64,000 bases of DNA, taken from the NCBI RefSeq assembly GCF_001294575.1, contig NZ_CP012676.1:1426001-1490000 (forward strand). The letters run 5' to 3'. Below the pieces are notes generated by a model that did no database searches, had not been told where the DNA came from, and saw nothing but the letters and a program-made list of their open reading frames with translations. Positions 37,601 through 45,791 of the stretch are shown here, piece after piece. The position numbers and the translations under genes were made by a program. Origin of the DNA: Pseudomonas versuta (GTDB lineage Bacteria; Pseudomonadota; Gammaproteobacteria; Pseudomonadales; Pseudomonadaceae). Position 1 is the stretch's first letter; every line of letters begins with the position of its first letter.

Positions 37601-37849
37601 CCCGTAGCGGGCGAACTCAACAACGCGCTGTCACTCGACAGCTTATTGGCCGATAGCCATCTCGATGTGTTTGGCGAAATCACTGAGCCTGTGGCCGAGC
37701 TGGATCCTGCCCAGACCCTGCAATTGATGGAGGCCTTTATGTCCGAACCTGCAAATGCGCTGGGCGGTAACGTTGCAGACCTCGGCTGCATGCCATTGAC
37801 AGCGGAGCTGGTACTGCCGGTTGAGGAGTTGCTGCAACCGCCGCTGTAA
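34664..37849 (+). CDS. Tandem Ig-like repeat surface protein, probable type I-secreted adhesin
   Basis: This 1061-residue protein is built almost entirely of about ten Ig-like domains of 96-99 residues. Two diverged N-terminal copies (about residues 5-205) are followed by seven near-identical copies (about 208-885: GESGMVGDGGSTDDNTPTVS, GTARPGAIVQLYANGREVGR, FSDGFTINVEAS), then one diverged copy and an unrelated 75-residue tail ending VLPVEELLQPPL. No Sec signal peptide is present, and no RTX nonapeptides are visible. This suggests a BapA/Lap-like adhesin exported by the ABC/HlyD/TolC genes immediately downstream, with the secretion signal in the tail. The ATG at 34664 lacks a strong ribosome site (AAGGGTCTATATAA precedes). 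Secretion and adhesion are inferred. Confidence 0.82.
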   Translation: MATPNTPAFITQIVDQDIDYTGDIYDRDITVDPTPQLSGSAPVNSHVYIYDDGKLIGSVQADGEGNWSFTPDRDLGTGSHALTVMAHGKMSEPVVITVQASGASTGRPVITSVVDNEGEPGQVEHGATISDKPPTLSGTAAPNAYVEIFSSGRSVGFTQANAEGHWTITPTLPEGLNILSVKSQGQHSDIFTLTVESATSVKPIIESVHDNHGESAMVGDGGSTDDNTPTVSGTARPGAIVQLYANGREVGRAQADSNGNWSITSSALDNGEQVLKVTSDGKFSDGFTINVEASTTPELPELSIQTVYDDQGESGMVGDGGSTDDNTPTVSGTARPGAIVQLYANGREVGRAQADSNGNWSITTSALDNGQQVLKVSSEGKFSDGFTINVEASTTPQLSIQTVYDDQGESGMVGDGGSTDDNTPTVSGTARPGAIVQLYANGREVGRAQADSNGNWSITTSALDNGQQVLKVSSEGKFSDGFTINVEASTTPQLSIQTVYDDQGESGMVGDGGSTDDNTPTVTGTARPGAIVQLYANGREVGRAQADSNGNWSITTSALDNGQQVLKVSSEGKFSDGFTINVEASTTPQLSIQTVYDDQGESGMVGDGASTDDNTPTVSGTARPGAIVQLYANGREVGRAQADSNGNWSITTSALDSGEQVLKVSSEGKFSDGFTINVEASTTPQLSIQTVYDDQGESGMVGDGASTDDNTPTVSGTARPGAIVQLYANGREVGRAQADSNGNWSITTSALDSGEQVLKVSSEGKFSDGFTINVEAPTTPELPELSIQSVYDDQGESGMVGEGGSTDDNTPTVSGTARPGAIVQLYANGREVGRAQADSNGNWSITPSALDNGQQVLKVSSEGKFSDSYLIDVQVPAEGGEPVRPAIEYVYDDFGSDVGQRFSGNTTDDRSPLLAGTAGPHAIVEIYSNGQLIYTLQASETGHWVYTAWLPYGEHTLTAVVGGVSSEPFDLIVVDPSQAPVAGELNNALSLDSLLADSHLDVFGEITEPVAELDPAQTLQLMEAFMSEPANALGGNVADLGCMPLTAELVLPVEELLQPPL
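35285..37320 (+). repeat. Seven tandem 288/297-bp coding repeats
   Basis: Units begin at 35285, 35582, 35870, 36158, 36446, 36734 and 37031. Five intervals of the array are exactly 288 or 297 bp; the 297-bp units carry a PELPEL linker insertion in place of PQL. Sequence between units is nearly identical at the DNA level, including synonymous sites, which points to recent duplication or gene conversion. Copy number is likely variable and prone to assembly collapse. Confidence 0.92.
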
Positions 37850-38171
37850 TGGTTAGAGCGTGAAAACATGCTGCAGGTCGGCCAGTCTTTGAACGCCGAC
37901 TCAGTTGCATAAACGGGCTGAATTGCGCGATGCCGGTTGCCGGCATCGCGGTTTTTTTGCCTTGAGGTTCTCCAGGCTCAACTGCCAGCCGCCCATGCCG
38001 TTCAGCGCTAGGGATCACCGCTTGTTTAACCACTGCCAGCATGTCTTCACACCTTATTGAACACCATTCCCAACGGACCCAAGGTCCCCCGGGAAGTGAT
38101 CCCCCGACAGTTGCGGGCGATCGACCAATACCCATTTCGCCGTCTGGCGAGCCCTCTTCAGGAAGCATGTG
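37850..38171. other. Intergenic region with terminator between adhesin and exporter genes
   Basis: The 322 bp between the adhesin stop and the ABC gene hold a terminator (37926-37958) and then GC-rich sequence without a convincing gene. The exporter genes therefore probably have their own promoter downstream of the terminator. Confidence 0.5.
37926..37958 (+). terminator. Intrinsic terminator after the adhesin gene
   Basis: CGCGATGCCGG-TTG-CCGGCATCGCG followed by GTTTTTTTG is a 11-bp perfect stem and T-run, 77 bp after the adhesin stop. It separates adhesin transcription from that of the exporter genes. Confidence 0.9.
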
Positions 38172-40538
38172 ATGGCCAGAGACATGCCTGTCAATTCAAG
38201 CATGGAGGCTCGGGCGGTGCCTGAGTCTTCAACCATTGTCCAGGATTCGCTCTTGCAGAGCGTGTCATGGATGTGTGACCACTATGGTTTGGGCAAATCG
38301 CCCCAGGCTCTCACCGCCGGCCTGCCCAAGGGCAGCTTGCTCTCGCCGTCGCTGGCCTTGGCAGCGCTGGCCAATGCCGGGCTCACGGCCGGTCTGGTGG
38401 ACCGGCGTCTGCATGCCCTGCCCAAGCAGTTGATGCCAATGATCCTGCTACGCAAAGAGCAGGGTGGCTGCATTTTGCTGGATCGACGCATTGAAACCGA
38501 TAGCGAAAAAAAAACCTGTTACCGCTACCAGCTGGTTTTGCCGGAGCTCGGTTACGAGCCTGTCGAACTCGGCCAGGCAGAGATGGACGCGATGTATGCC
38601 GGCCATGCCGTTCTGGTCAAGCCAACAGCCAGGATCGATACCCGCGCCGGCGATCAAACGCCGCGGGCTGCCGGCCACTGGTTGTTCAGCACTCTGTGGC
38701 GCTACCGTCGCTACTACCGCAGTGCGGCCATCGGCGCGGTACTGGTCAACGTGCTGGCGCTGGCCAGCATCTTTTTCACCATGAACGTCTATGACCGGGT
38801 GGTGCCCAACCAGGCCTTTGTCACCTTGTGGTCGCTGGGCATCGGTGTGGCCATCGCGATGATCTTTGAGGCAGTTGCACGCTACGTGCGGGCCTACCTG
38901 CTGGACGTCGCCGGGAAAAAGGCGGACCTGGTGCTGGGCAGCCTGTTGTTTCGCCAGGCGCTGTCAGTGCAGATGGAACATAAACCGGCGTCATCCGGCT
39001 CATTTGCCAACCAGCTGCGTGAATTCGAATCGGTGCGTGATTTCGCGACCTCGGCAACCCTCGCGACTATTTCTGATTTGCCGTTCGTGTTGATGTTCGT
39101 AGCGGTGATTTTTGCCATCGGCGGCCCAATGGGCTGGATTCCTCTGATGTTGATTCCGTTGATTCTGATCATCAGCATTGCCATTCAATGGCCGCTCGCG
39201 CGCACCATGAAAGAAAACCTGCGTGAGTCGTCGCTCAAGCAAGGTGTGCTGATCGAATCGGTAGAAGGCCTGGAAACCCTGAAAGCCGTAGGCGGTGAAG
39301 CCTACATGCAGCGGCGCTGGGAACATTTCAGCGCACTGGCAGCCAATACCTCGCTTAAATCGCGCCAGATGAACAACTCAGCCACCGGCATGGTCGCGTT
39401 TTTCCAGCAGTTTCAAACCGTGCTGCTGATCATCACCGGGGTTTACCTGATTGATGCCGGTGACCTGAGTATGGGGGCGTTGATTGCTACCGTGATGCTG
39501 GCTGGTCGCGCGACTGCACCGCTGGGTCAGGTAGTAGGGCTGGCCATACGTTTTCAGCAGGCCAAGGCAGCCATGCAGTCGCTGAACAGATTGATGGACA
39601 TGCCCGTGGACCGGGACCCAAAGACCGAGTACCTGGCCAAGCCGCACCTGACTGGTCAGTTGACCCTCAAAGGTGTCGGTTTTTCTTATCCGGCGCCGCC
39701 GATGCAACCCAACCCGCCGATACTCGAAGGCATCAACCTGAAGATCCGGGCCGGTGAGCGTGTGGCGATTCTGGGACGCATCGGCAGCGGTAAATCGACG
39801 CTGTTGCGGGTCATGGCGCGCCTTTACCAACCGGTCAGCGGGCAGATGTTCAGCGATGGTTTAGACGTTAGCCAGATCGACCCGGCCGACTGGCGCCAAG
39901 CGGTAGGCTATGTGGGGCAAGACGCCCGATTGTTCTATGGCACCTTGCGTGAAAACGTGATGATTGGCCGTCCCCAGGCCAGCGCCGGAGAGTTTATGCG
40001 AGTGCTGCGCCTGACCGGCCTGGACCATGTTGCATCCCGGCATCCCAACGGTATCAACCTGCCGATCGGCGAGATGGGCGAAGGCCTTTCCGGCGGGCAG
40101 CGCCAGCTGGTTTCGCTGGCACGCAGCCTGATTGCCCGTCCGCAATTGCTGTTGCTGGATGAGCCGACCAGCGCGATGGATTCCCAGACTGAAGTGCTGT
40201 TCCTCGAGCACCTCAAGCGGGCCACCGAAGGCCAGTCCATGGTGGTCGTTACTCACCGGCCATCACTGTTGGCCCTGGTCACACGCATCATCGTGGTCGA
40301 CGACGGCAAGGTGGTCGCCGACGGTCCCAAAGACAAAGTCCTCGCGACCTTGTCGGGCAACGCCCACGGGCAGTGCGCAGCCAGCGGCGAGGCACAAGGG
40401 GTGCCTGCTAAAGCCAAGGCCGGCCCGCAACGGCCAGTCACTGCGCCAGCCCCTGATGCGGCCAGTCATCCAGGCCGCGTACCAGCGGCTGGCGAGCCCG
40501 TGCGTACAGCGCCTGCTCAACAGGATACGGAGCAATGA
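38172..40538 (+). CDS. Type I secretion ABC transporter/ATPase with degenerate C39-like domain
   Basis: This 788-residue inner-membrane exporter resembles LapB/BapB. The N-terminal C39-like domain (about residues 20-150, SLLQSVSWMCDHYGLGKSP) lacks the catalytic Cys seen in processing peptidases, so it is a docking domain. A six-helix ABC membrane domain follows (about 175-470). The ATPase has Walker A GRIGSGKST (about 537), signature LSGGQRQ, and Walker B LLLLDEPTSAMD. The C-terminal 80 residues are Ala/Pro-rich and unusual. Start ATG 38172 has AGGAAGCATGTG before it; GTG 38169 is also open. It overlaps the HlyD gene by 4 bp. Confidence 0.9.
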   Translation: MARDMPVNSSMEARAVPESSTIVQDSLLQSVSWMCDHYGLGKSPQALTAGLPKGSLLSPSLALAALANAGLTAGLVDRRLHALPKQLMPMILLRKEQGGCILLDRRIETDSEKKTCYRYQLVLPELGYEPVELGQAEMDAMYAGHAVLVKPTARIDTRAGDQTPRAAGHWLFSTLWRYRRYYRSAAIGAVLVNVLALASIFFTMNVYDRVVPNQAFVTLWSLGIGVAIAMIFEAVARYVRAYLLDVAGKKADLVLGSLLFRQALSVQMEHKPASSGSFANQLREFESVRDFATSATLATISDLPFVLMFVAVIFAIGGPMGWIPLMLIPLILIISIAIQWPLARTMKENLRESSLKQGVLIESVEGLETLKAVGGEAYMQRRWEHFSALAANTSLKSRQMNNSATGMVAFFQQFQTVLLIITGVYLIDAGDLSMGALIATVMLAGRATAPLGQVVGLAIRFQQAKAAMQSLNRLMDMPVDRDPKTEYLAKPHLTGQLTLKGVGFSYPAPPMQPNPPILEGINLKIRAGERVAILGRIGSGKSTLLRVMARLYQPVSGQMFSDGLDVSQIDPADWRQAVGYVGQDARLFYGTLRENVMIGRPQASAGEFMRVLRLTGLDHVASRHPNGINLPIGEMGEGLSGGQRQLVSLARSLIARPQLLLLDEPTSAMDSQTEVLFLEHLKRATEGQSMVVVTHRPSLLALVTRIIVVDDGKVVADGPKDKVLATLSGNAHGQCAASGEAQGVPAKAKAGPQRPVTAPAPDAASHPGRVPAAGEPVRTAPAQQDTEQ

Positions 40539-41779
40539 TCAGCAAAATTTTCCGCCGCAAGGGGGGCGAGGCAGCGCTGGCACCCGGCGATGCGGCGTTC
40601 ATGAATGACATCCAGGAATCGTTGCTGGCCCAGACGACGCCTGGTTCCAAACTGGTGCTGTACCTGATCCTGGGGGTAGTGATCAGCGGGCTTGTCTGGG
40701 CCAGCTATGCGCGGGTTGAAGAAATCACCCAGGCAGAAGCGAGAGTTATTTCCATGAGCCGTGAACAGATGATTCAGAGCCTGGAAGGCGGGATCCTGGC
40801 ACACATGTATGTTCGCGAAGGCGCGGTGGTCGAGAAGGGTGAAGTGCTGCTCAAAATTGACCCGACCCGTGCCCGGTCGAGTTACCGCGAGGCCTTGTCC
40901 AAAGTCATCGGCCTGCGGGCCAGCATCACTCGTTTACGCGCTGAGGCGTATCAGACTCCTCTGGATTTCGATGACATGGTCAAGCAGGACCCAAGCATCG
41001 TGGCCCAGGAAACCCAAGCGTTCAATGCGCGCCAGCGAGCGCTGAATGAAAGCGTGTCCGCGCTGGAGCGCAGCCATACCTTGACCCTGCGTGAGATCCG
41101 CATGGCAGAACCGCTGGCAGCCAAAGGCCTGATGTCGGAGGTCGAGTTGTTGCGTATGAAGCGTCAGGCCAATGACATCCAGTCGCAAATCGTCGAGCGC
41201 ACCAACAAGTTCCGTGCAGACGCCAACTCCGAGCTGAGCAAAATGGAAATGGAGCTGGGTCAAACCAATGAAAACCTGGTCGGTAGAGCGGATATTGTTG
41301 ATCGCACCACGGTCACTGCACCGGTGCGCGGCACGGTAAAAAACGTGCGGGTCAATACCATCGGCGGGGTTATCCAGCCAGGGGAAAATATCCTCGAAAT
41401 CGTACCGCTGGAGGAGCAGTTGCTGGTCGAGGGCAAGATTCGTCCCGGCGACGTGGCGTTCCTGCACCCAGGTTTGCCGGCAACCGTAAAGATCACGGCC
41501 TACGACTACGCCATCTATGGTGGCTTGAAGGGCGTTGTCCAGTACATCAGCCCGGACACGCTCAAAGACGATCAAAAAGCCGCCGCAGGACGTGCCGACG
41601 ACACCTATTACCGGGTGCTGGTACTGACCGACAGCAGCACACTTGAAGCCGGTGGCAAGAGACTGCCGATCATTGCGGGCATGCTGGCGTCGGTGGAAAT
41701 CCGTACGGGTGAAAAAACTATCCTCGATTACCTGCTCAAACCCGTATTCAAGGCTCGCGAAGCCTTCCGGGAGCGCTGA
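40535..41779 (+). CDS. Type I secretion membrane fusion protein (HlyD family)
   Basis: This 414-residue periplasmic adaptor has an N-terminal cytoplasmic stretch, one transmembrane helix (about residues 33-53, LVLYLILGVVISGLVWASY), a lipoyl half-motif (GGILAHMYVREGAVVEKGEVL), and a long helical hairpin (about residues 105-255). The second lipoyl half is at VTAPVRGTVKNVRVNTIGGVIQPG, and the beta-barrel ends ILDYLLKPVFKAREAFRER. ATG 40535 overlaps the ABC stop. It bridges the ABC transporter and the TolC-like protein. Confidence 0.92.
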   Translation: MISKIFRRKGGEAALAPGDAAFMNDIQESLLAQTTPGSKLVLYLILGVVISGLVWASYARVEEITQAEARVISMSREQMIQSLEGGILAHMYVREGAVVEKGEVLLKIDPTRARSSYREALSKVIGLRASITRLRAEAYQTPLDFDDMVKQDPSIVAQETQAFNARQRALNESVSALERSHTLTLREIRMAEPLAAKGLMSEVELLRMKRQANDIQSQIVERTNKFRADANSELSKMEMELGQTNENLVGRADIVDRTTVTAPVRGTVKNVRVNTIGGVIQPGENILEIVPLEEQLLVEGKIRPGDVAFLHPGLPATVKITAYDYAIYGGLKGVVQYISPDTLKDDQKAAAGRADDTYYRVLVLTDSSTLEAGGKRLPIIAGMLASVEIRTGEKTILDYLLKPVFKAREAFRER

Positions 41780-41781
41780 TC

Positions 41782-43323
41782 ATGATGTTCAATTTCGCCC
41801 GTGCCGGGCAGTCTCGACACACGGCTCCAGGCCGCTTGGCGAGCAAGTGTCGCGCTCCCCTGAGATGGTCCTTCTCGATCTGCCTGTCGGCCAGTTTGTA
41901 CTCGATCACCTTGCACGCTGATGACCAATCCCCGGGGTTTGACACGGTGGTGCCAGTGGCCGCTATCGGGGCGCTCAAAGGGTCGGCTGCTACGGGCTTG
42001 AAGGCACTGCCGGTTGAGGATCAAACGCTGGCGGGCGTATCCGCCGTCGCGCTGGCAGCGTTACCGCAACGTCTGGCTGCGCGTTCGGGCAGTCCTGTAG
42101 CGGGCCCGTCGGAACATGAATTGCGGGCAATATTTTGGCGCGCCGTACAGGCCGCGGCCGAGCGCAGCCCGCTGGTCCGTCGCATGCAGGCCGAACAGCA
42201 GGCCGCAGTGGACGATATCGATGAAGCCAAAGGGCAGCGCTGGCCGCAGCTGGGTATTGCCATGCAGTCTCAGACGGCCAGGCTCGGCCCGGGGAAGGAC
42301 AACGTCAGCACCAGCACACAGGGGATCAATTTCAATGTAACCACGCCAGTGTATGACTGGGGCCGTATTGGCAAGACCATCGAGAGTCGCGAGCATCTGG
42401 CGCAGGCCGCTAATGCGAGTATTGAGGCGGAGCTGGAAAACTCGGCATTCGAAGTGCTGGCTACGATGGTCGAATTGGGCAAGCAGCGCATCATCATCGA
42501 TCTTGGCCAGCAGTACGAAAATCGCATGAGTGATCTGGTAACGATGCTCGCCGGGATCGTTGCGGTCGACAAAGGCCGTTCCAGCGAACTGACTCAGGCC
42601 AAGGCGCGTTTGCTCCAGGCGCAGTCGGCGCGCGATAACGCGCAAACCCAGGCCACGGGCGCCGAGATACAGTTGCGCAAACTGGTCGGTGAACGGCCGC
42701 TCATGATCCCTCGCACCCGCGAATGGAACATCCGCCTGGCCAGCCTGGACGGGTTGTTGCAACGCGTGGATGACCATCCCAATATCCAGCGGGCTCAATC
42801 CAGCGCCGAGGCTGCGCAATTGCAGGCGCAAGTCGTACGTTCAACCTCGTTGCCACAACTGAACTGGGTGATCAGCAAGACCACTGCCGAAGATGGCATG
42901 GGCCGCAACCAGCCATTACAAACCTCGCTGGCGGTGAGTTGGGCAGCATTCCGTGGCGGGTCGACACGGGCCGCCGAGCGCGCAGCATTGCAGCGTGCCG
43001 AGGCCGGCCGCCAGGAAGCCGGGCAGCAGCGTATGGATCTTGAGTACTACATCCGCAATGCCAGTCACGATGCCCGAACTTTGCTTGAACGCGCCGAGCT
43101 ATACCGGGACTTGACGGCTGAAACCGATCAGATACGCAAGGCGTTCTACGAACAGTGGTACCACTTGGGTAAACGTACGCTTCTGGATGTACTGAGTGCT
43201 GAGAGCGATCACTTCAGCAACCAGGTCAGTGAGATCAGCAGCCGTTTCGACGGCTACCAGGCAATTGTGCGGCAATACGCAAGTGCCGGCATCCTGGTGC
43301 AATGGTTGAGCGCGCAGCACTGA
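41782..43323 (+). CDS. TolC-family outer membrane protein (type I secretion channel)
   Basis: This 513-residue outer-membrane channel component has an N-terminal signal-like segment (about residues 27-46, PLRWSFSICLSASLYSITLH) and a long linker. TolC repeat domains follow (AVDDIDEAKGQRWPQLGIAM; YDWGRIGKTIESREHLAQAA; TSLAVSWAAFRGGSTRAAER; YEQWYHLGKRTLLDVLSAES). ATG 41782 and ATG 41785 are both open, 2-5 bp after the HlyD stop. It completes the tripartite exporter. The 80-residue Ala-rich region between signal and TolC domain is longer than usual. Confidence 0.9.
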   Translation: MMFNFARAGQSRHTAPGRLASKCRAPLRWSFSICLSASLYSITLHADDQSPGFDTVVPVAAIGALKGSAATGLKALPVEDQTLAGVSAVALAALPQRLAARSGSPVAGPSEHELRAIFWRAVQAAAERSPLVRRMQAEQQAAVDDIDEAKGQRWPQLGIAMQSQTARLGPGKDNVSTSTQGINFNVTTPVYDWGRIGKTIESREHLAQAANASIEAELENSAFEVLATMVELGKQRIIIDLGQQYENRMSDLVTMLAGIVAVDKGRSSELTQAKARLLQAQSARDNAQTQATGAEIQLRKLVGERPLMIPRTREWNIRLASLDGLLQRVDDHPNIQRAQSSAEAAQLQAQVVRSTSLPQLNWVISKTTAEDGMGRNQPLQTSLAVSWAAFRGGSTRAAERAALQRAEAGRQEAGQQRMDLEYYIRNASHDARTLLERAELYRDLTAETDQIRKAFYEQWYHLGKRTLLDVLSAESDHFSNQVSEISSRFDGYQAIVRQYASAGILVQWLSAQH

Positions 43324-43411
43324 ACCGCGTTCTGAGCTGGCTGATTCAACCTGTTGCGCGCCAGGCATTGGCAAAAACAATGCCGCTGACTTAAACGACT
43401 GCTATCTCAAC

Positions 43412-43456
43412 GGTAGGAGCGAGCTCTGTGGGTCTTGAAAAGCTCGCTCCTGCTAG
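43412..43456. repeat. Short REP-like palindrome
   Basis: GGTAGGAGCGAGCT and AGCTCGCTCCTGCTAG flank CTGTGGGTCTTGAAA. Same family as the 9.6 and 24.8 kb REPs but with a shortened centre. It lies between the convergent TolC and MFS genes. Confidence 0.7.
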
Positions 43457-43474
43457 GGGGCGTGGTACGAGCGT

Positions 43475-44920
43475 CTACCTGCCGGTTGAGGCTGCAACCT
43501 CAGGCTGAACATGTACCGGGGCTGGCGTTGCAGCATGGGCGATTTCCCAGGCATCACGGGGCTCGTCCAGATCGCGGTTCAGGGTTTCCGGGGTCTTGTA
43601 TGTGGTGTAAAGGGTGATCAACGTGAGCAGGGTCAGGTAGCACGCTATCGGCAGCCAGGCGCCGACACCGGCGTTGGCATCGCCGTCGTGGCTGGCCACC
43701 ACCAGGGCGATAAGGCCGGCACCGATCAGCGGCGCAATGCCGCCCGCGATCACTGCCGAGGCTTCCCGGGCAATCGATACCCCCATATAGCGGTGGCGCG
43801 AGCCGAACAGCTCGGGCATCAGCGCCGCCTGGGTGCCGAACATGCCCCAGGTACCGATGCCCAGTGCGATGGAGATGGCAATGATGCTCGCCATTACGTT
43901 GCCCAGGCTGAGCACCCACCAGACCGGGAAGGCCAGGGCCAGTTGCAGAAATGCGAAGGAGCGGTACACCACGACGCGGCCAAAGCGGTCGCTGAGCTTG
44001 CCGGCAATCGGTACGGTTATTGCGCCCAGGCAGGCTGCGCAGATCAGGGTCAGCACGCCCACAGGCCCTTGCAACCCCACCACCCCAACGATGTAGCTCA
44101 CCGCCAGCGCCTGGTAAATCGACGAGCCACCGTTTTCCCCCAAACGCAGGCCGATGCCGATCAGCAAGGTGGCCCTGGAGTGTTTCATCGCACTTTTCAG
44201 CGGGTTGACGCTGACGCGCTTGAGCGCCTTGAGGCGCAGGAAGGTCGGCGATTCCTTGAGCGACAGACGCATGTACAGGCCCAGCCCGACGATCACCACG
44301 CTGCTGAAAAACGGCACGCGCCACAGCCCGCTCTCGATCACGTTGTCATTGCCGCTGACCACCAGGAAATACACCACCGCTGCCAGGATAGTGCCCAGCT
44401 GGATGCCGAGAAACGGCAGGGCGGCGTAGAACCCGCGTCGCCCCTGGGGGGCATACTCGGTCATCATCACCGCTGCACCCGCCTGTTCGGCACCGGCACC
44501 CAGACCCTGCAGCAGGCGCAGAACCACCAGCAATACCGGGGCCAGATAGCCGACCTGATGGAAGGTGGGCAGGGCACCGATCAGGGTGCTGGAAACCCCC
44601 ATCAGCAGCACCGTCGACGCCAGCACGAATTTGCGCCCGACGCGGTCACCGATCATGCCGAACAGCACGCCGCCCAGCGGCCGTATCGCAAAGCCCAGGA
44701 AGTAGGTGCCGAAACTGGCGATCAGGCTCATGGCGCGGGTTTGTTCGGGGAAGAACAGCGGCCCGAAAATCAGCGCCGCGGCCAGGGTATACAGCGCAAA
44801 GTCGTAATATTCCAGAGCGCTGCCCAGGGAGCAGGCCCAGGCGGCACGGTGCAAATCTTTCTTGCGCTCTTGCCCGTCAGGGATCTGGGCGGTGTCGGAT
44901 GCAGCATGATCGTGAGTCAT
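43475..44920 (-). CDS. MFS metabolite:H+ symporter (ShiA-like)
   Basis: This 481-residue transporter has 12 predicted helices and a long hydrophilic C-terminal tail. The MHS-family signature SALEYYDFALYTLAAALIFG opens helix 1, with GVLFGMIGDRVGRKF between helices 2 and 3 and GAGAEQAGAAVMMTEYAPQGRRG in the middle. It lies immediately downstream of a shikimate/quinate dehydrogenase-like gene on the same strand (55 bp), so shikimate, quinate or a related acid is the best substrate guess. The family contains citrate, proline/betaine and ketoglutarate transporters too. Confidence 0.85.
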   Translation of the reverse strand: MTHDHAASDTAQIPDGQERKKDLHRAAWACSLGSALEYYDFALYTLAAALIFGPLFFPEQTRAMSLIASFGTYFLGFAIRPLGGVLFGMIGDRVGRKFVLASTVLLMGVSSTLIGALPTFHQVGYLAPVLLVVLRLLQGLGAGAEQAGAAVMMTEYAPQGRRGFYAALPFLGIQLGTILAAVVYFLVVSGNDNVIESGLWRVPFFSSVVIVGLGLYMRLSLKESPTFLRLKALKRVSVNPLKSAMKHSRATLLIGIGLRLGENGGSSIYQALAVSYIVGVVGLQGPVGVLTLICAACLGAITVPIAGKLSDRFGRVVVYRSFAFLQLALAFPVWWVLSLGNVMASIIAISIALGIGTWGMFGTQAALMPELFGSRHRYMGVSIAREASAVIAGGIAPLIGAGLIALVVASHDGDANAGVGAWLPIACYLTLLTLITLYTTYKTPETLNRDLDEPRDAWEIAHAATPAPVHVQPEVAASTGR

Positions 44921-44975
44921 CTTGGTAACTCCAGGTGCCTTTACGGCATCTTGTTATTGACAGGTAGTCGGGGGC

Positions 44976-45791
44976 TTACAATTTCAACCGCTGTATTTCC
45001 TCAAGCATGGCCTGCTCCATGATGTCGATGGGTGCAGTTTTGCCGGTATAGAGCTCGATTTGTCGACACGCCTGATGCACCAGCATGCGAGTGCCGGCCA
45101 CGGTGCAGCAACCCAGGGCTTTGGCTTGCTGCAACAACGCGGTCTGCACCGGCATGAACGCCACATCCATGACAACCAGATGGCTGGCCAGGCGGCCATC
45201 GAGCGGGTTGTTGTCCGGCTGCTTGAAGCCCACCGAGGTGGCGTTGATGACAATATCGAAGTGGCTGGCCGTGAAGGCCTCGACGCTACCACCCCAGCCG
45301 GCACCCAGATCCTTGGCCAGGGCCGCACCGCGTTCGGCACTGCGGTTGAACACCGTGACCCGAGCCGCTGCTTGCACGCAACCGAAGACCACCGCGCGGG
45401 CTGCGCCGCCGGCACCGATCACAGCAATCCGCTTGCCATCCAGAGCAGTGACTTCCTGCAGGGCGCGAATGGCGCCCAGGTAGTCGGTGTTGTAGCCGGT
45501 CAGTACGCCGTCCACGTTATTGATGGTGTTGACCGCGCCAATCACCAGTGCTGATTCGTCGATTGCATCCAGGTGAGGCATTACCGCCGTTTTGTAGGGC
45601 ATGGAAACATTCATGCCACGCACGCCCAGCGTGCGGATGGCCGCCACCGCGGCTACCGGATCTTCGACGCCAAAACAGACAAAGGTGTAGTCCAGGCCCA
45701 GGGCCGCGTAAGCCGCGTTGTGGATCCTGGCCGAAAGCGAAAATGCTGAGCCCATGATTGAGCCGCAGAGGGTTGGCAGGGAGTGAGGCAT
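44976..45791 (-). CDS. Shikimate/quinate 5-dehydrogenase family protein
   Basis: This 271-residue AroE-fold dehydrogenase has substrate-binding SIMGSAFSLSARIHNAAYA (SxS-like), NVSMPYKTAVMPHLD with the catalytic Lys, and GAVNTINNVDGVLTGYNTDYLGAI. The Rossmann motif is GAGGAARAVVFG, followed by NATSVGF. The core housekeeping AroE has NVTxPxK; here it is NVSMPYK, and the gene stands beside a transporter and LysR regulator. It is therefore likely a catabolic shikimate/quinate enzyme rather than the biosynthetic one. The frame opens at 45917, but ATG 45791 (AAGGA upstream) fits the family start. Confidence 0.85.
   Translation of the reverse strand: MPHSLPTLCGSIMGSAFSLSARIHNAAYAALGLDYTFVCFGVEDPVAAVAAIRTLGVRGMNVSMPYKTAVMPHLDAIDESALVIGAVNTINNVDGVLTGYNTDYLGAIRALQEVTALDGKRIAVIGAGGAARAVVFGCVQAAARVTVFNRSAERGAALAKDLGAGWGGSVEAFTASHFDIVINATSVGFKQPDNNPLDGRLASHLVVMDVAFMPVQTALLQQAKALGCCTVAGTRMLVHQACRQIELYTGKTAPIDIMEQAMLEEIQRLKL

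Noticed and set aside
34664..37849. Regularly spaced repeats that could be mistaken for a CRISPR-like or satellite array.
   Set aside because: Units are 288-297 bp, have no spacers, and stay in one open frame of Ig-like domains.
43511..45022. A 503-codon plus-strand frame opposite the MHS transporter gene.
   Set aside because: Its Gln/His/Arg-rich product is typical of antisense shadow frames in high-GC DNA; the minus strand encodes a full 12-helix transporter.
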